Source: a bacterium (GTDB taxonomy: Bacteria; Cyanobacteriota; Vampirovibrionia; Gastranaerophilales; Gastranaerophilaceae). From it: a stretch of 43,814 bases of DNA. Position numbers and translations under genes: made by a program. The notes beneath the pieces are model-generated. The model was not told where the DNA came from. It ran no database searches and worked only from the letters and a program-made list of their open reading frames with translations. Where the stretch lies: the NCBI GenBank assembly GCA_017652265.1, contig JAGCBH010000051.1:1-43814 (forward strand), in the 5' to 3' direction. Each line of letters starts with the position of its first letter. Within the stretch, counting starts at the first letter, position 1. Positions 23,336 through 31,001 of this stretch are shown here, in pieces.

Positions 23336-24586
23336 TTAATCCCACAATTCTTTGCATTTTCTTTCCCATTCTTCCTGTTCACCGGGATCAGGGAAATCTC
23401 TTTCTATTGACCAGTGTAATTCACAATAATAATCAGTTAAACAGTCAACAACATCATCAAAGCTATCATATTCAATATCTGAAATTAAATCCTCTAATCT
23501 TTGATATATACCTTTTCTTGTTTCTATTGCTTTTGCACTTTCGCCTTTAGGGAAAAATCTTATAATGCCCGGTAAATTACCAACAAAATAATCCTTGTCA
23601 AACAGTTCAGGAGTTTCTAAAAGCTTGAATACAAAATCTTTTTTGTAATTGTTAGTTGTTCCGCTAAGTATTGTAACTATGGATTCTTTAAAATATTCTT
23701 TTTCAAACAATTCGGGTTTTGAAAGAATTTTATCAATCACTTCGGATGCAATTTTTGCGCGTTCTTCATTTTGTGAAATTTCTTTGAAGAAACGATTAGA
23801 ATTAACGTAACAACTGTCAGTATCTAAAAGGTGAGGATTGTTAATCATTTTGAGTGCAATATTCAAACCGTTTTCGGTATTTACGGATGTTATCATATCA
23901 ATAATATTATTTTTTTGGTCAGATGTAGCTTCTTTATATTTTTCTCGATTTTTTTCAAGTTCGTCAAGCATTTTAAGTTTTACATCTTTAATCTTTGCGA
24001 TATTTTCACCCTCGATGTGGCATCCTGCATTATTTAATGCATAATCATAATCACCGTCGCCGTCAGAAGCGAAAAACCATGGCATTTTCATCATTTTGAG
24101 TATGACTTCCGCCTGTTCTTTGTTTTTTACGGGTACACAATGATGACTACATTGTAATTGCATAAAACTATTGTACAATTCAAAATTGTTTAATTTCTCT
24201 AAATCTTTATCTGTAGGATTTTTGGAGGTTAATCCCTTGCAATCCTCATACATATAATCAAATAACTGGACATTCCATTTCGTAAACATATCCTTGCGCA
24301 AATATTTAAATGGCTCAAATTTCTTTTTCTTTGCTAAAATTTCGTTTTTTTTCGTCTCAAATTCCTCATCCGTAAGCTCTTTTATTTGAAAATCAGCTTC
24401 GGCATTTTCAGCTTTTTGTTTTTTGTTGAGTGCAGCTAAAACAATAACCGCTCCGCTTAAAGTTTTTACTGTTTGTCCTAAATCCGAAAGACCGCTCTGA
24501 ACAAATTTGCTTGCTATTTTATGCACACCGCCAAAATTTATTTTCTGTACGTAATCCGTGTTTGTAATCGGTAATACTTTCATCAT
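23336..24586 (-). CDS. tagged helical-repeat protein, paralogue 2 (416 aa)
   Basis: This is a clear tandem duplicate of the previous gene: leader MKVLPITNTDYVQKINFGG, the same LSGAVIVLAALN stretch, the same FQIKELTDEEFETKKNEI, KMPWF and repeated PELFxxxYF units (KPELFEKEYF, TPELFDKDYF). Similarity is strong in the first 110 residues and looser after, so the repeat part has diverged faster. AGAGGAATA precedes the ATG. It leads a three-gene minus-strand unit with paralogue 1 and the triad protein. Function unknown. Confidence 0.7.
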   Translation of the reverse strand: MMKVLPITNTDYVQKINFGGVHKIASKFVQSGLSDLGQTVKTLSGAVIVLAALNKKQKAENAEADFQIKELTDEEFETKKNEILAKKKKFEPFKYLRKDMFTKWNVQLFDYMYEDCKGLTSKNPTDKDLEKLNNFELYNSFMQLQCSHHCVPVKNKEQAEVILKMMKMPWFFASDGDGDYDYALNNAGCHIEGENIAKIKDVKLKMLDELEKNREKYKEATSDQKNNIIDMITSVNTENGLNIALKMINNPHLLDTDSCYVNSNRFFKEISQNEERAKIASEVIDKILSKPELFEKEYFKESIVTILSGTTNNYKKDFVFKLLETPELFDKDYFVGNLPGIIRFFPKGESAKAIETRKGIYQRLEDLISDIEYDSFDDVVDCLTDYYCELHWSIERDFPDPGEQEEWERKCKELWD

Positions 24587-24670
24587 TATTCCTCTGTTTT
24601 GATTTGATTTTCTTGTAAAATGTCAAAATAAAATTTTTTGCTAAAGTGTAAAAAAAAATTTACATAAAAA

Positions 24671-24701
24671 AGCGGATGAGAATTATCTCATCCGTTTTTT
24701 T
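24671..24701. terminator. bidirectional terminator CGGATGAGA / TCTCATCCG
   Basis: A 9-bp stem (24673-24681 with 24686-24694), loop ATTA, followed by seven Ts on plus and six on minus. It ends the acyl-CoA synthetase transcript on minus and separates it from the helical-repeat genes downstream. Confidence 0.85.
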
Positions 24702-24720
24702 ATTATTTTATTGATTCAGG

Positions 24721-26874
24721 TTATGCGCAGCAACTTGCACAGTCCATATTCAATGCACTTTTTGCTTCTGCCAAACGTACCTTAATACGTCCGTCAACCG
24801 CAATACCTTCACCTGTTTTTTCCGAGATCAACAATGGGTTGATATCCAACTCATCAATGAATTTGAAATCAGAAACTAATTGAGATAATCTCAACAAGGT
24901 TTCTTCAATTTGATCCATTTGAGCAGGTGTTGTACCTCTTGCACCCTGAAGAAGTTTATATGCTTTAACTGATTTAATCATGTCTTTTGCATCCAAATCC
25001 GTCAAAGGTGCAATTCTGAATGTAACGTCTTTGAGTGCTTCAACGAATACACCGCCCAAGCCGAACATCATCATAGGGCCGTATTGAGGATCAGTTGCGA
25101 TACCGCAAACCATTTCTCTTGAACCTTTAACCATTTCTTGAATGATTACACCTTCAAGACCGTCAATTAAGCCTTTTTCTGTTAATTTTGCAATTAAATC
25201 GCGGTATTCTGCTCTTAATTGAGATTCAGACTGAATATTTATTCTTACACCGCCGACATCAGTTTTGTGAGATGTTGTTTTTGAAGTCATTTTCATTACA
25301 ACAGGATAACCGATAGAGTTACCTAATGTTGCAACTTCTTCTTCGTTTGTCGCTAAACCATATTTGCAAGCGCGAATTCCGTATGCCTGAAGAACATCAA
25401 TAGATTCCAAAGTTGTTAATTGATCACGACCTTCGGAAAGTGATTTTCTGATAATACTTTCAACTTTAGATTTGTCAACATCGTAGCAAGGAATTTTGCC
25501 TTCCGGCTGAGACATCCATAAACGTTGCTGATTAAGTCTGTTCATACCGTCAGCGGCTTCTTCCGCATACATAAAGAACGGCATATTAACGTTCATATCA
25601 GACAATTTAGAGAAGAATTCGCTCTTTGTCATGAATACGCCGATAACAGGTTTTTGCGGATATTTAGCTTTGATTTCCATAACGGCCTTAGCAACATCAA
25701 TATCTTTTAAACCTAAGAATGGTAAGTAGATAACCATAATCATATCTACGTTTTCGTCAGCGATAACTGTTTCCAAAGTTTGCTGATAGTGTTCAATAGG
25801 AGCTGAAGCTATCATATCAATAGGGTTTTTAACAGATGCTGCAGACGGTAAGAAACTTCTCAATTTTTCTTTTGTTGCGTCAGTTATTTTAGCCATTTGC
25901 ATACCGTATTCGCATACAGCGTCTGTTGCCATGATACCAGGGCCGCCTGAGTTTGTGATTATTGCAACTCTGTCACCTTTCGGAATAGGGCAGTTTGCAA
26001 AAACTTTAGCGGTTGAGAATAAGTTCTTCAAAGAAAATTCTCTTATAACACCTGATTGTTTAAGTAATGCTGCTGCTGCTTTATCTGCACCTGCCAAAGA
26101 ACCTGTGTGAGAAGATGCAGCACTTGCCCCTGCTGCGGAACGTCCTGCTTTAAGAGCAAGGATAGGTTTTTTCTTTGTAACTCGTGATGCTAATTTTCTG
26201 AAATTAGACGGATTTTGAATTGATTCCATATAAAGAAGAATCTGTTCAACGTCTGATTCATTTTCCCAGTATTCAATAGCTGTTTCAGCGTTAACATCAG
26301 CCTGATTACCGATAGAAATGAACTGAGCAAAACCTAAGTTAAGGTCTTTCAATATGTTCAAAATACCGCCGCCCAAAGCACCTGACTGAGAAACGAAACC
26401 GATGTGTCCGCGTTCAGGTAAACTTTCTGCGAAACATCCGTCCATACGGATTTCAGGGTTAGTGTTTACAACGCCTAAGCAGTTAGGGCCGACACATCTC
26501 ATACCGTATTCTTTAACTTTTGATAATAATTGTTTTTCAAGTTCGGCACCTTCCGCACCTGTTTCTTTAAATCCTGCTGTTATAACGCAAAGACCTGTAA
26601 TACCTTTTTGATGGCATTGGTCAATTGTATCCAAAACGAATTTAGCGTTAACAACGATAATTGCAAGGTCAATTTCACCCGGAACTTCCAAAACAGAAGT
26701 GTAAGCCTGCAAACCTTCGATTATTCCGCCTTTAGGGTTAATCGGGTAAATTTTACCGTTAAAATTGTACTCTTGAAGTCTTTTCATAATATCAGAGCCG
26801 ATAGTGTGATCTTTTGTAGATGCACCAACGACAGCGATTGACTTCGGTTTCATGATTTTGTCTAAATTTGCCAT
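24721..26874 (-). CDS. acetate/acyl--CoA ligase (ADP-forming), fused alpha-beta type
   Basis: This 717-residue enzyme makes ATP from acyl-CoA, ADP and phosphate, typical of fermenters. The CoA-binding domain opens MANLDKIMKPKSIAVVGAST and has YPINPKGG and VGPNCLG. The succinyl-CoA ligase-like part has FVSQSGALGGG, and His256 in SSHTGSLAG is the site of the transient phospho-His. The last third (from about 490) is the ATP-grasp subunit with VVMKMTSKTTSHKTDVGGVR, QEMVKGSREMVCG and DINPLL. Archaeal enzymes split these into two chains; here they are fused in alpha-beta order. AAAGGAAAGG precedes both the ATG at 26874 and an in-frame ATG at 26883. It stands alone within the tagged cluster. Confidence 0.93.
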   Translation of the reverse strand: MANLDKIMKPKSIAVVGASTKDHTIGSDIMKRLQEYNFNGKIYPINPKGGIIEGLQAYTSVLEVPGEIDLAIIVVNAKFVLDTIDQCHQKGITGLCVITAGFKETGAEGAELEKQLLSKVKEYGMRCVGPNCLGVVNTNPEIRMDGCFAESLPERGHIGFVSQSGALGGGILNILKDLNLGFAQFISIGNQADVNAETAIEYWENESDVEQILLYMESIQNPSNFRKLASRVTKKKPILALKAGRSAAGASAASSHTGSLAGADKAAAALLKQSGVIREFSLKNLFSTAKVFANCPIPKGDRVAIITNSGGPGIMATDAVCEYGMQMAKITDATKEKLRSFLPSAASVKNPIDMIASAPIEHYQQTLETVIADENVDMIMVIYLPFLGLKDIDVAKAVMEIKAKYPQKPVIGVFMTKSEFFSKLSDMNVNMPFFMYAEEAADGMNRLNQQRLWMSQPEGKIPCYDVDKSKVESIIRKSLSEGRDQLTTLESIDVLQAYGIRACKYGLATNEEEVATLGNSIGYPVVMKMTSKTTSHKTDVGGVRINIQSESQLRAEYRDLIAKLTEKGLIDGLEGVIIQEMVKGSREMVCGIATDPQYGPMMMFGLGGVFVEALKDVTFRIAPLTDLDAKDMIKSVKAYKLLQGARGTTPAQMDQIEETLLRLSQLVSDFKFIDELDINPLLISEKTGEGIAVDGRIKVRLAEAKSALNMDCASCCA

Positions 26875-26908
26875 TTTTATCATCCTTTCCTTTATTTATT
26901 ACTTGTTT

Positions 26909-27226
26909 TTAAAATACAGAATCCAGTGTTCTTTCTATAGCACTTTTTATTGAACCGACGTTTAAAGTCGCATTTTCACCATTCATAACCAGTTCTTGAA
27001 AATCGCTTTTTTTAAAACCGTCAAGTTTTGCTAATACTTTTACGCAAAGACCTTCGGGCTTAAAGAAATCTCTTCCGCATGCAATATAAAAATCATAATC
27101 AGAATTCTTCACGATATTCATTTTATTTAATTCATTTGCAAATTGTTTTAGTTCTTTAAGTTTATTTTGCCCAATGACACAAACGCGTCCGTTAAAACTT
27201 TGATTTTCGACTGAGTTAATCTTCAT
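26909..27226 (-). CDS. tagged small protein (105 aa), leaderless
   Basis: The leader MKINSVENQSFNG is followed by RVCVIGQNKLKELKQFAN, an acidic/basic alternation, and a C-terminal helix (VGSIKSAIERTLDSVF). The same architecture (tag, K/R-x-x-x-V-G-x, then a DYDFYIAC/IFYVHI-like strand) recurs in the 114-aa gene at 28127 and the 124-aa gene at 29418, so these are distant paralogues. TATAAT (27238-27233) ends 6 nt before the ATG, and no Shine-Dalgarno exists. Function unknown. Confidence 0.65.
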   Translation of the reverse strand: MKINSVENQSFNGRVCVIGQNKLKELKQFANELNKMNIVKNSDYDFYIACGRDFFKPEGLCVKVLAKLDGFKKSDFQELVMNGENATLNVGSIKSAIERTLDSVF

Positions 27227-27286
27227 ATACGCATTATAACCCAAACAAAATATTTGAAAAGAACATGTATAAAGGAAAATAATTTA

Positions 27287-28024
27287 CTATTGGGTAATAA
27301 AATTTTTATTTTTCTTCCTAAAACTTTCCATATCCGCTAAATCTTTATCTAAATTCGGAATTACATTTTTATCAAACTCTTTTGTCCAATTCATTGCTTT
27401 TTTAGCTTCAGGCGTTAATTGTCGGTACAATCTTTTAAATCTTTCAACTATATGAATACCGCCAAGGTGTGCGGGTGCTTTTTCAATAGCCACTTTGTCT
27501 GCCTGCGGATTAAAAAATTTGTTCATTGATAAAAGAAATTCCGCATCCGGTACAAAATCACCACGCAAAAACGTATTACCTTCCTGCAGCATTTGGATTA
27601 ATCTGACGAATTTTTTGACATAAGCTTGTGATCGTTTTGTGTATTCGGCATCATTTATTGTGGTATCAATAGAATAATAGTTATGATGTCCGAACGGAGG
27701 TCTGCACATAAAACCCAAACCGTCAACAGAATCCATATCAATTCCTAAATATTCAATGCCGTTTCCAATATGAGATTTTGTTCTGTTAAGCATATCAACA
27801 ACATTTTTAATACCTTTTAACCTTAAACTTTCTGTAAAATCTTTATCCAAAATATTAGCAAGATACCTGTTTCCTACGACTCCAATAGAAGAATTTTTCC
27901 CGATTTCAATTAAACCTGAATACAGAGGATTATCCATACTTGGGTACATACGAAAGGATTTGAAATTCAATGGTTTATTATAGGCACCTGATTTAGTGTT
28001 TACCGGTGTTATGGTTAAATTCAT
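27287..28024 (-). CDS. tagged protein of unknown function (245 aa)
   Basis: It begins MNLTITPVNTKSG and reaches the tag end at LNFKSF. The body is soluble, with RPPFGHHNYYSIDTTIND in the centre (two adjacent His), then a helical second half (KRSQAYVKKFVRLIQMLQEG, LTPEAKKAMNWTKEFDK). A good AAAGGAG precedes the ATG, unlike its leaderless neighbours. I do not recognise a family. It is in the middle of the tagged cluster, between two of the small tagged paralogues. Confidence 0.68.
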   Translation of the reverse strand: MNLTITPVNTKSGAYNKPLNFKSFRMYPSMDNPLYSGLIEIGKNSSIGVVGNRYLANILDKDFTESLRLKGIKNVVDMLNRTKSHIGNGIEYLGIDMDSVDGLGFMCRPPFGHHNYYSIDTTINDAEYTKRSQAYVKKFVRLIQMLQEGNTFLRGDFVPDAEFLLSMNKFFNPQADKVAIEKAPAHLGGIHIVERFKRLYRQLTPEAKKAMNWTKEFDKNVIPNLDKDLADMESFRKKNKNFITQ

Positions 28025-28126
28025 TTAATACTCCTTTAATATATCTTGTATTTGTTATTCATATATAAAAAACGTGAAAGAAAATTTTGCTAAAATATAA
28101 ATTTTTGTAAACGATTTATTTAAAAA

Positions 28127-28471
28127 CTAGATTATTTTCTTAAAATTAAACAGGCACAATATTTGGTCTATTGCGGAACATTTTCGATATTTATCATATG
28201 CATCCTGCCATAAACGTAAATAACAGGTATGAAGATTTTCAATAGATAAATTGTTTTTGCTTATACCATAACTGTGTGTAAAATTTTCGTTTAAAGACAT
28301 TAATATATTTTTTGAATTTGTTTCTTTTATATGTACATAAAAAATGTCATTTTTTATGCGTTTGTTTTTAGAAATATATTTTTTTACAACTTTTCTGTTT
28401 TTGTCTGACATTTTGCCGACAATATAAAATTTTCCGTCAAAATCTTGTGTATCTAATGAGTTAATTTTCAT
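28127..28471 (-). CDS. tagged small protein (114 aa), leaderless
   Basis: The leader MKINSLDTQDFDG differs from that of the gene at 26909 in five of 13 positions and keeps the frame M-K-I-N-S-x-x-x-Q-x-F-x-G. The body then has KFYIVGKMSDKNRKVVKKYI and a mixed strand/helix remainder with Cys105. A TACAAT (28483-28478) ends 6 nt before the ATG and no ribosome site is present. Basic pI. Function unknown. Confidence 0.62.
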   Translation of the reverse strand: MKINSLDTQDFDGKFYIVGKMSDKNRKVVKKYISKNKRIKNDIFYVHIKETNSKNILMSLNENFTHSYGISKNNLSIENLHTCYLRLWQDAYDKYRKCSAIDQILCLFNFKKII

Positions 28472-28532
28472 AAGTTTATTGTACACAAAAAATAAATAGC
28501 AAAAAAAAATATTTACGTTTTTTATTAAAACT

Positions 28533-29423
28533 ATGCAGATAACGAGTATTAAAAATTATACATTTTATAACAATAAACAAACCTTTAAAGGTTGGGAACG
28601 CAGTGTTTTGCCTACAATGACTTACGCCGGAATAAAGTTTCCCATATCTAATATTCCAATGTATCGTAATAATACTTGGGCATTCAGAGATAATAAAGAA
28701 ATTCCTAAAATCATGAGCGGAGTAGTTAATTTATTTAGAGATATTGACCATGCTAATACCAAAATATACGGATGTTCAAACGGAGCGGAATCGCTTTCAA
28801 TGTACATGTTTTTAAGCGCAAGATACAGTAATGATGTTTTATCAAAATTTACGCCTTTTGAAGCAATGGATATTGATGAATATGCAATATCTGTTGCAAA
28901 GTCAGGAATATTACCTATTGATTATGAAGAATTTATAAAAATCCAAATTTATACCGGAAATAAGTTTAATGAATTTTTTAACGGGGCAGAACATGGTGTA
29001 CCCGACAAGCCTTTAAATATATTTGAAAGTCATCCGCAGATAGAAAAAATTTTTAAGGGAAGGCATTATGTTGAAAATGACGGCGGTTTTGAAACAGGCA
29101 GACGATTTGTTTTTAACAAAAAACATTTAAAAAACATACATTATTCCGTTGGCGATATAGTGAAAGATTGTGAATATATAGAGCCTGTGAGAACATTTTT
29201 GAGTACGAGGTATATGTTACCATACCTGTATGATAAAGATATTTTGAAAATATTTAAAGTTCTGGGTAAACGTTTGCCTTCAAAAAGTTGTATTGCTTTA
29301 GGTGACTATGATTTTATACCTTATATTGACCGTGCCTATGAGTTTGACTTAAAAGCCGTTCTTAAAGATAACGGTTTTTCAAACAAAGGAACCGGTTCGG
29401 AATTTTTGTTTGTGAAATCATGA
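28533..29423 (+). CDS. tagged CheR-like SAM-dependent methyltransferase (296 aa)
   Basis: The leader is MQITSIKNYTFYNNKQTFKG. KIYGCSNGAESLSMYMFLSA followed by AMDIDEYAISVAKSGILPI matches the SAM-binding part of CheR (GCSTGEEPYSLAM...ATDIDxxALxxAxxGxY). A strand ending NIHYSVGDIVKD would be the second acidic site, and FLSTRYMLPYL takes the place of FCRNVLIYF. The CheR N-terminal helical domain and the pentapeptide-binding insert are not evident. No chemotaxis genes are near, so the substrate is probably not a chemoreceptor. The ATG at 28533 has no Shine-Dalgarno and an AT-rich -10-like stretch just upstream. It is the only plus-strand gene of this cluster and overlaps the convergent gene by 6 nt. 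Confidence 0.65.
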   Translation: MQITSIKNYTFYNNKQTFKGWERSVLPTMTYAGIKFPISNIPMYRNNTWAFRDNKEIPKIMSGVVNLFRDIDHANTKIYGCSNGAESLSMYMFLSARYSNDVLSKFTPFEAMDIDEYAISVAKSGILPIDYEEFIKIQIYTGNKFNEFFNGAEHGVPDKPLNIFESHPQIEKIFKGRHYVENDGGFETGRRFVFNKKHLKNIHYSVGDIVKDCEYIEPVRTFLSTRYMLPYLYDKDILKIFKVLGKRLPSKSCIALGDYDFIPYIDRAYEFDLKAVLKDNGFSNKGTGSEFLFVKS

Positions 29424-29792
29424 AATTCGTTTGTTTTTTATTTTAAACAATTTTTTCACGGTAGTTATTATTTCTTCCGGCTGAAAAGGTGAAAGCGCAA
29501 TATTTTCTTCTGCAACCACGTTTTGGCTGATTTTGTTTTGTAGTTGCAATTTTGTAAAACTGTAAATATCAGAAGTTCGGTTTCCGTCCAGAGTCATAAT
29601 TACTGTTTTATTGTTTATGATATTCAAATCGCATAAACGCCAGCGCATAATTCTTTTTAGTTTCGGTAAAACTTTTTGGCAGGCGTATTTTTGATATTCA
29701 TTAAGGCCGTATGCGTATATTTCCCCTCGAAAATTCGGAGATTTATTTTGCGAAAACGATTTTGTATTTATTGTATTTACTGTTAAATCCAT
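29418..29792 (-). CDS. tagged small basic protein (124 aa)
   Basis: The leader is MDLTVNTINTKSFSQN...PNFRG, then EIYAYGLNEYQKYACQKVLP. Compare RVCVIGQNKLKELKQF (26909) and KFYIVGKMSDKNRKVVKK (28127): tag end, strand, Gly, helix. The remainder is basic (PKLKRIMRWRLCDLN, KKLFKIKNKRIS). The ATG at 29792 has no clear ribosome site; TACAAT lies 9 nt upstream. Its end overlaps the CheR-like gene. Function unknown. Confidence 0.6.
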   Translation of the reverse strand: MDLTVNTINTKSFSQNKSPNFRGEIYAYGLNEYQKYACQKVLPKLKRIMRWRLCDLNIINNKTVIMTLDGNRTSDIYSFTKLQLQNKISQNVVAEENIALSPFQPEEIITTVKKLFKIKNKRIS

Positions 29793-29827
29793 TCTACATG
29801 TATTGTACAATAAATATTTTTATAAGT

Positions 29828-30046
29828 TTATTCTCCAAATAATTCTTCTAAAGTTATTTTTAATGCTTTTGCAATATAGATAACATAGATAATTCTTATG
29901 CGTTTTGCTGAATTATTTTCAATGCGATTAAGATATTTTACGCTGATACCCGTCGCTTTGCTTAATTCCTCAAGTGTAATATTTCTATTTTTTCTCAGTT
30001 GGGCAATATTTTTGCACATTAATTTAATTTTTTCTTCTGCTGACAT
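29828..30046 (-). CDS. XRE-family helix-turn-helix regulator (72 aa)
   Basis: One Cro/C1-type HTH: MCKNIAQLRKNRNITLEELS, then KATGISVKYLNRIENNSAKR, then YIAKALKITLEELFGE. The recognition helix is around SVKYLNRIE. AAAGGC lies before the ATG. It is divergent from the AbrB-like gene at 30144, and the gap between them carries three AGTAAAT words. It is distinct in sequence from the XRE gene at 2565. Confidence 0.87.
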   Translation of the reverse strand: MSAEEKIKLMCKNIAQLRKNRNITLEELSKATGISVKYLNRIENNSAKRIRIIYVIYIAKALKITLEELFGE

Positions 30047-30082
30047 GATTTGCCTTTCATATCTAATAATTATCCAATGTCT

Positions 30083-30128
30083 AATATACTACATTTACTA
30101 TTTTATGTAAAGTAAATAGATAGTAAAT
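30083..30128. promoter_or_regulatory. divergent promoters with three AGTAAAT words
   Basis: AGTAAAT occurs at 30111-30117 and 30122-30128, 11 bp apart, and inverted as ATTTACT at 30093-30099. The outer pair extends to ATTTACTAT / ATAGTAAAT. The minus promoter for the XRE gene is TTTACA (30111-30106)-N17-TATATT (30088-30083). The plus promoter is TTTACT (30094-30099)-N17-TAGATA (30117-30122). The repeated words overlap both, so binding by either neighbour would block both genes. Confidence 0.62.
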
Positions 30129-30143
30129 ATAAAGGGAATAATT

Positions 30144-30293
30144 ATGAAGAAAAAATTAATACAAAGCGGTAATGCCTGGGTTCTTTTGATACAAAAACCA
30201 ATACTTGGTTTATTAGATATTAATCCCGAAACTGATGAAGTAGAACTGGAAGTTGAGGGTAAAGTTTTAAAAGTTAAAAAGGCAGAGGACTAA
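30144..30293 (+). CDS. AbrB/MazE-like DNA-binding protein (49 aa)
   Basis: MKKKLIQSGNAWVLLIQKPI, then LGLLDINPETDEVELEVEGK and LKVKKAED, is the swapped-hairpin AbrB/MazE/SpoVT fold in its short form: a basic strand, S-G-N-(S/A)-W, an I-P/Q-K-P-I stretch, then an acidic D-E-V-E-L-E-V-E strand. These act as dimeric DNA binders, often antitoxins, but no toxin gene follows. AAAGGG lies before the ATG. It overlaps the convergent radical SAM gene by 4 nt and is divergent from the XRE gene. Confidence 0.8.
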   Translation: MKKKLIQSGNAWVLLIQKPILGLLDINPETDEVELEVEGKVLKVKKAED

Positions 30294-30907
30294 TATCCTC
30301 CCTCAATCCATTCACGTACTCTGAATTTTGCTCCCAATTCGTTTGCAATTTGTTCGCATTTTTCAAGGTTAATATGACGGCCTTTGTAGCCTTCAACAAC
30401 GGTTGCAACCGTATCTATACCCATATCGGTACAAGCTTTTATGAATTTTTTAACTTCATCATAAGCTCCGTCAAAATTAGGCTGAGAAAGTTCATCATAT
30501 TCTTGGCTATTCGGAGCATTAAGGCTTACAGAGATTACATCAATCAAACCCTTTAATTCCGGTGTAACGTCTCTCTTCCATACAAAATTTGCGTGGCCGT
30601 TTGTATTAAGCCTTGTTTTGATTTGAGGATTAGTGTCTTTAATGTATTTAGCAACTTCTTTCAAAATTTCAAGTTTTAAAGTCGGCTCACCGTAACCGCA
30701 AAAAGTTATTTCGGATTGATTTTTAATGTGCGGTTTTAACTGTTCAATTACGTCTTGTGCGGTGAAATTTTCACTGTCAAGCCACATTTCTTGCCCGCAA
30801 ACATCGGATTTGTCCTGACGCAGACAAAAAATACATTTGTTTGTGCATCGGTTGGTTAAATTGATATAAACCTTATTATCAAGTAAGTACACTAATGTTT
30901 CTGACAT
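30290..30907 (-). CDS. radical SAM protein, TatD-associated type
   Basis: The 205 residues carry the cluster motif C-x3-C-x2-C at Cys21, Cys25 and Cys28 (NRCTNKCIFCLRQ), FCGYGEPTLKL for the SAM-binding GGE region, TRLNTNGHAN, and SVSLNAPNSQEYDEL. I associate this layout with the short radical SAM proteins found beside or fused to TatD nucleases; no tatD gene is visible here. The [4Fe-4S] cluster would cleave SAM to a radical; the substrate is unknown. The ATG is followed directly by SETLVYLLDNKVYINLTN, the usual start. Confidence 0.85.
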   Translation of the reverse strand: MSETLVYLLDNKVYINLTNRCTNKCIFCLRQDKSDVCGQEMWLDSENFTAQDVIEQLKPHIKNQSEITFCGYGEPTLKLEILKEVAKYIKDTNPQIKTRLNTNGHANFVWKRDVTPELKGLIDVISVSLNAPNSQEYDELSQPNFDGAYDEVKKFIKACTDMGIDTVATVVEGYKGRHINLEKCEQIANELGAKFRVREWIEGGY

Positions 30908-30965
30908 TTCCGTATTTCCTGCCGAAATTATACCATACTTAAAAAACAGGGTAAAGTAAAATCTA

Positions 30966-30994
30966 TTGTTAGAATAAAATTTTTTGTGTATAAT
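30966..30994 (+). promoter_or_regulatory. promoter, leaderless geometry, for mgtE
   Basis: TTGTTA (30966-30971), 17 bp, TATAAT (30989-30994), then 7 nt to the ATG at 31002. No Shine-Dalgarno is present. Confidence 0.68.
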
Positions 30995-31001
30995 TTTTGT
31001 T

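Noticed and set aside
30144-30293. AbrB/MazE-like gene as the antitoxin of a toxin-antitoxin pair
   Set aside because: No toxin-like gene follows on the same strand. The next gene is a convergent radical SAM protein, so only the DNA-binding call is kept.
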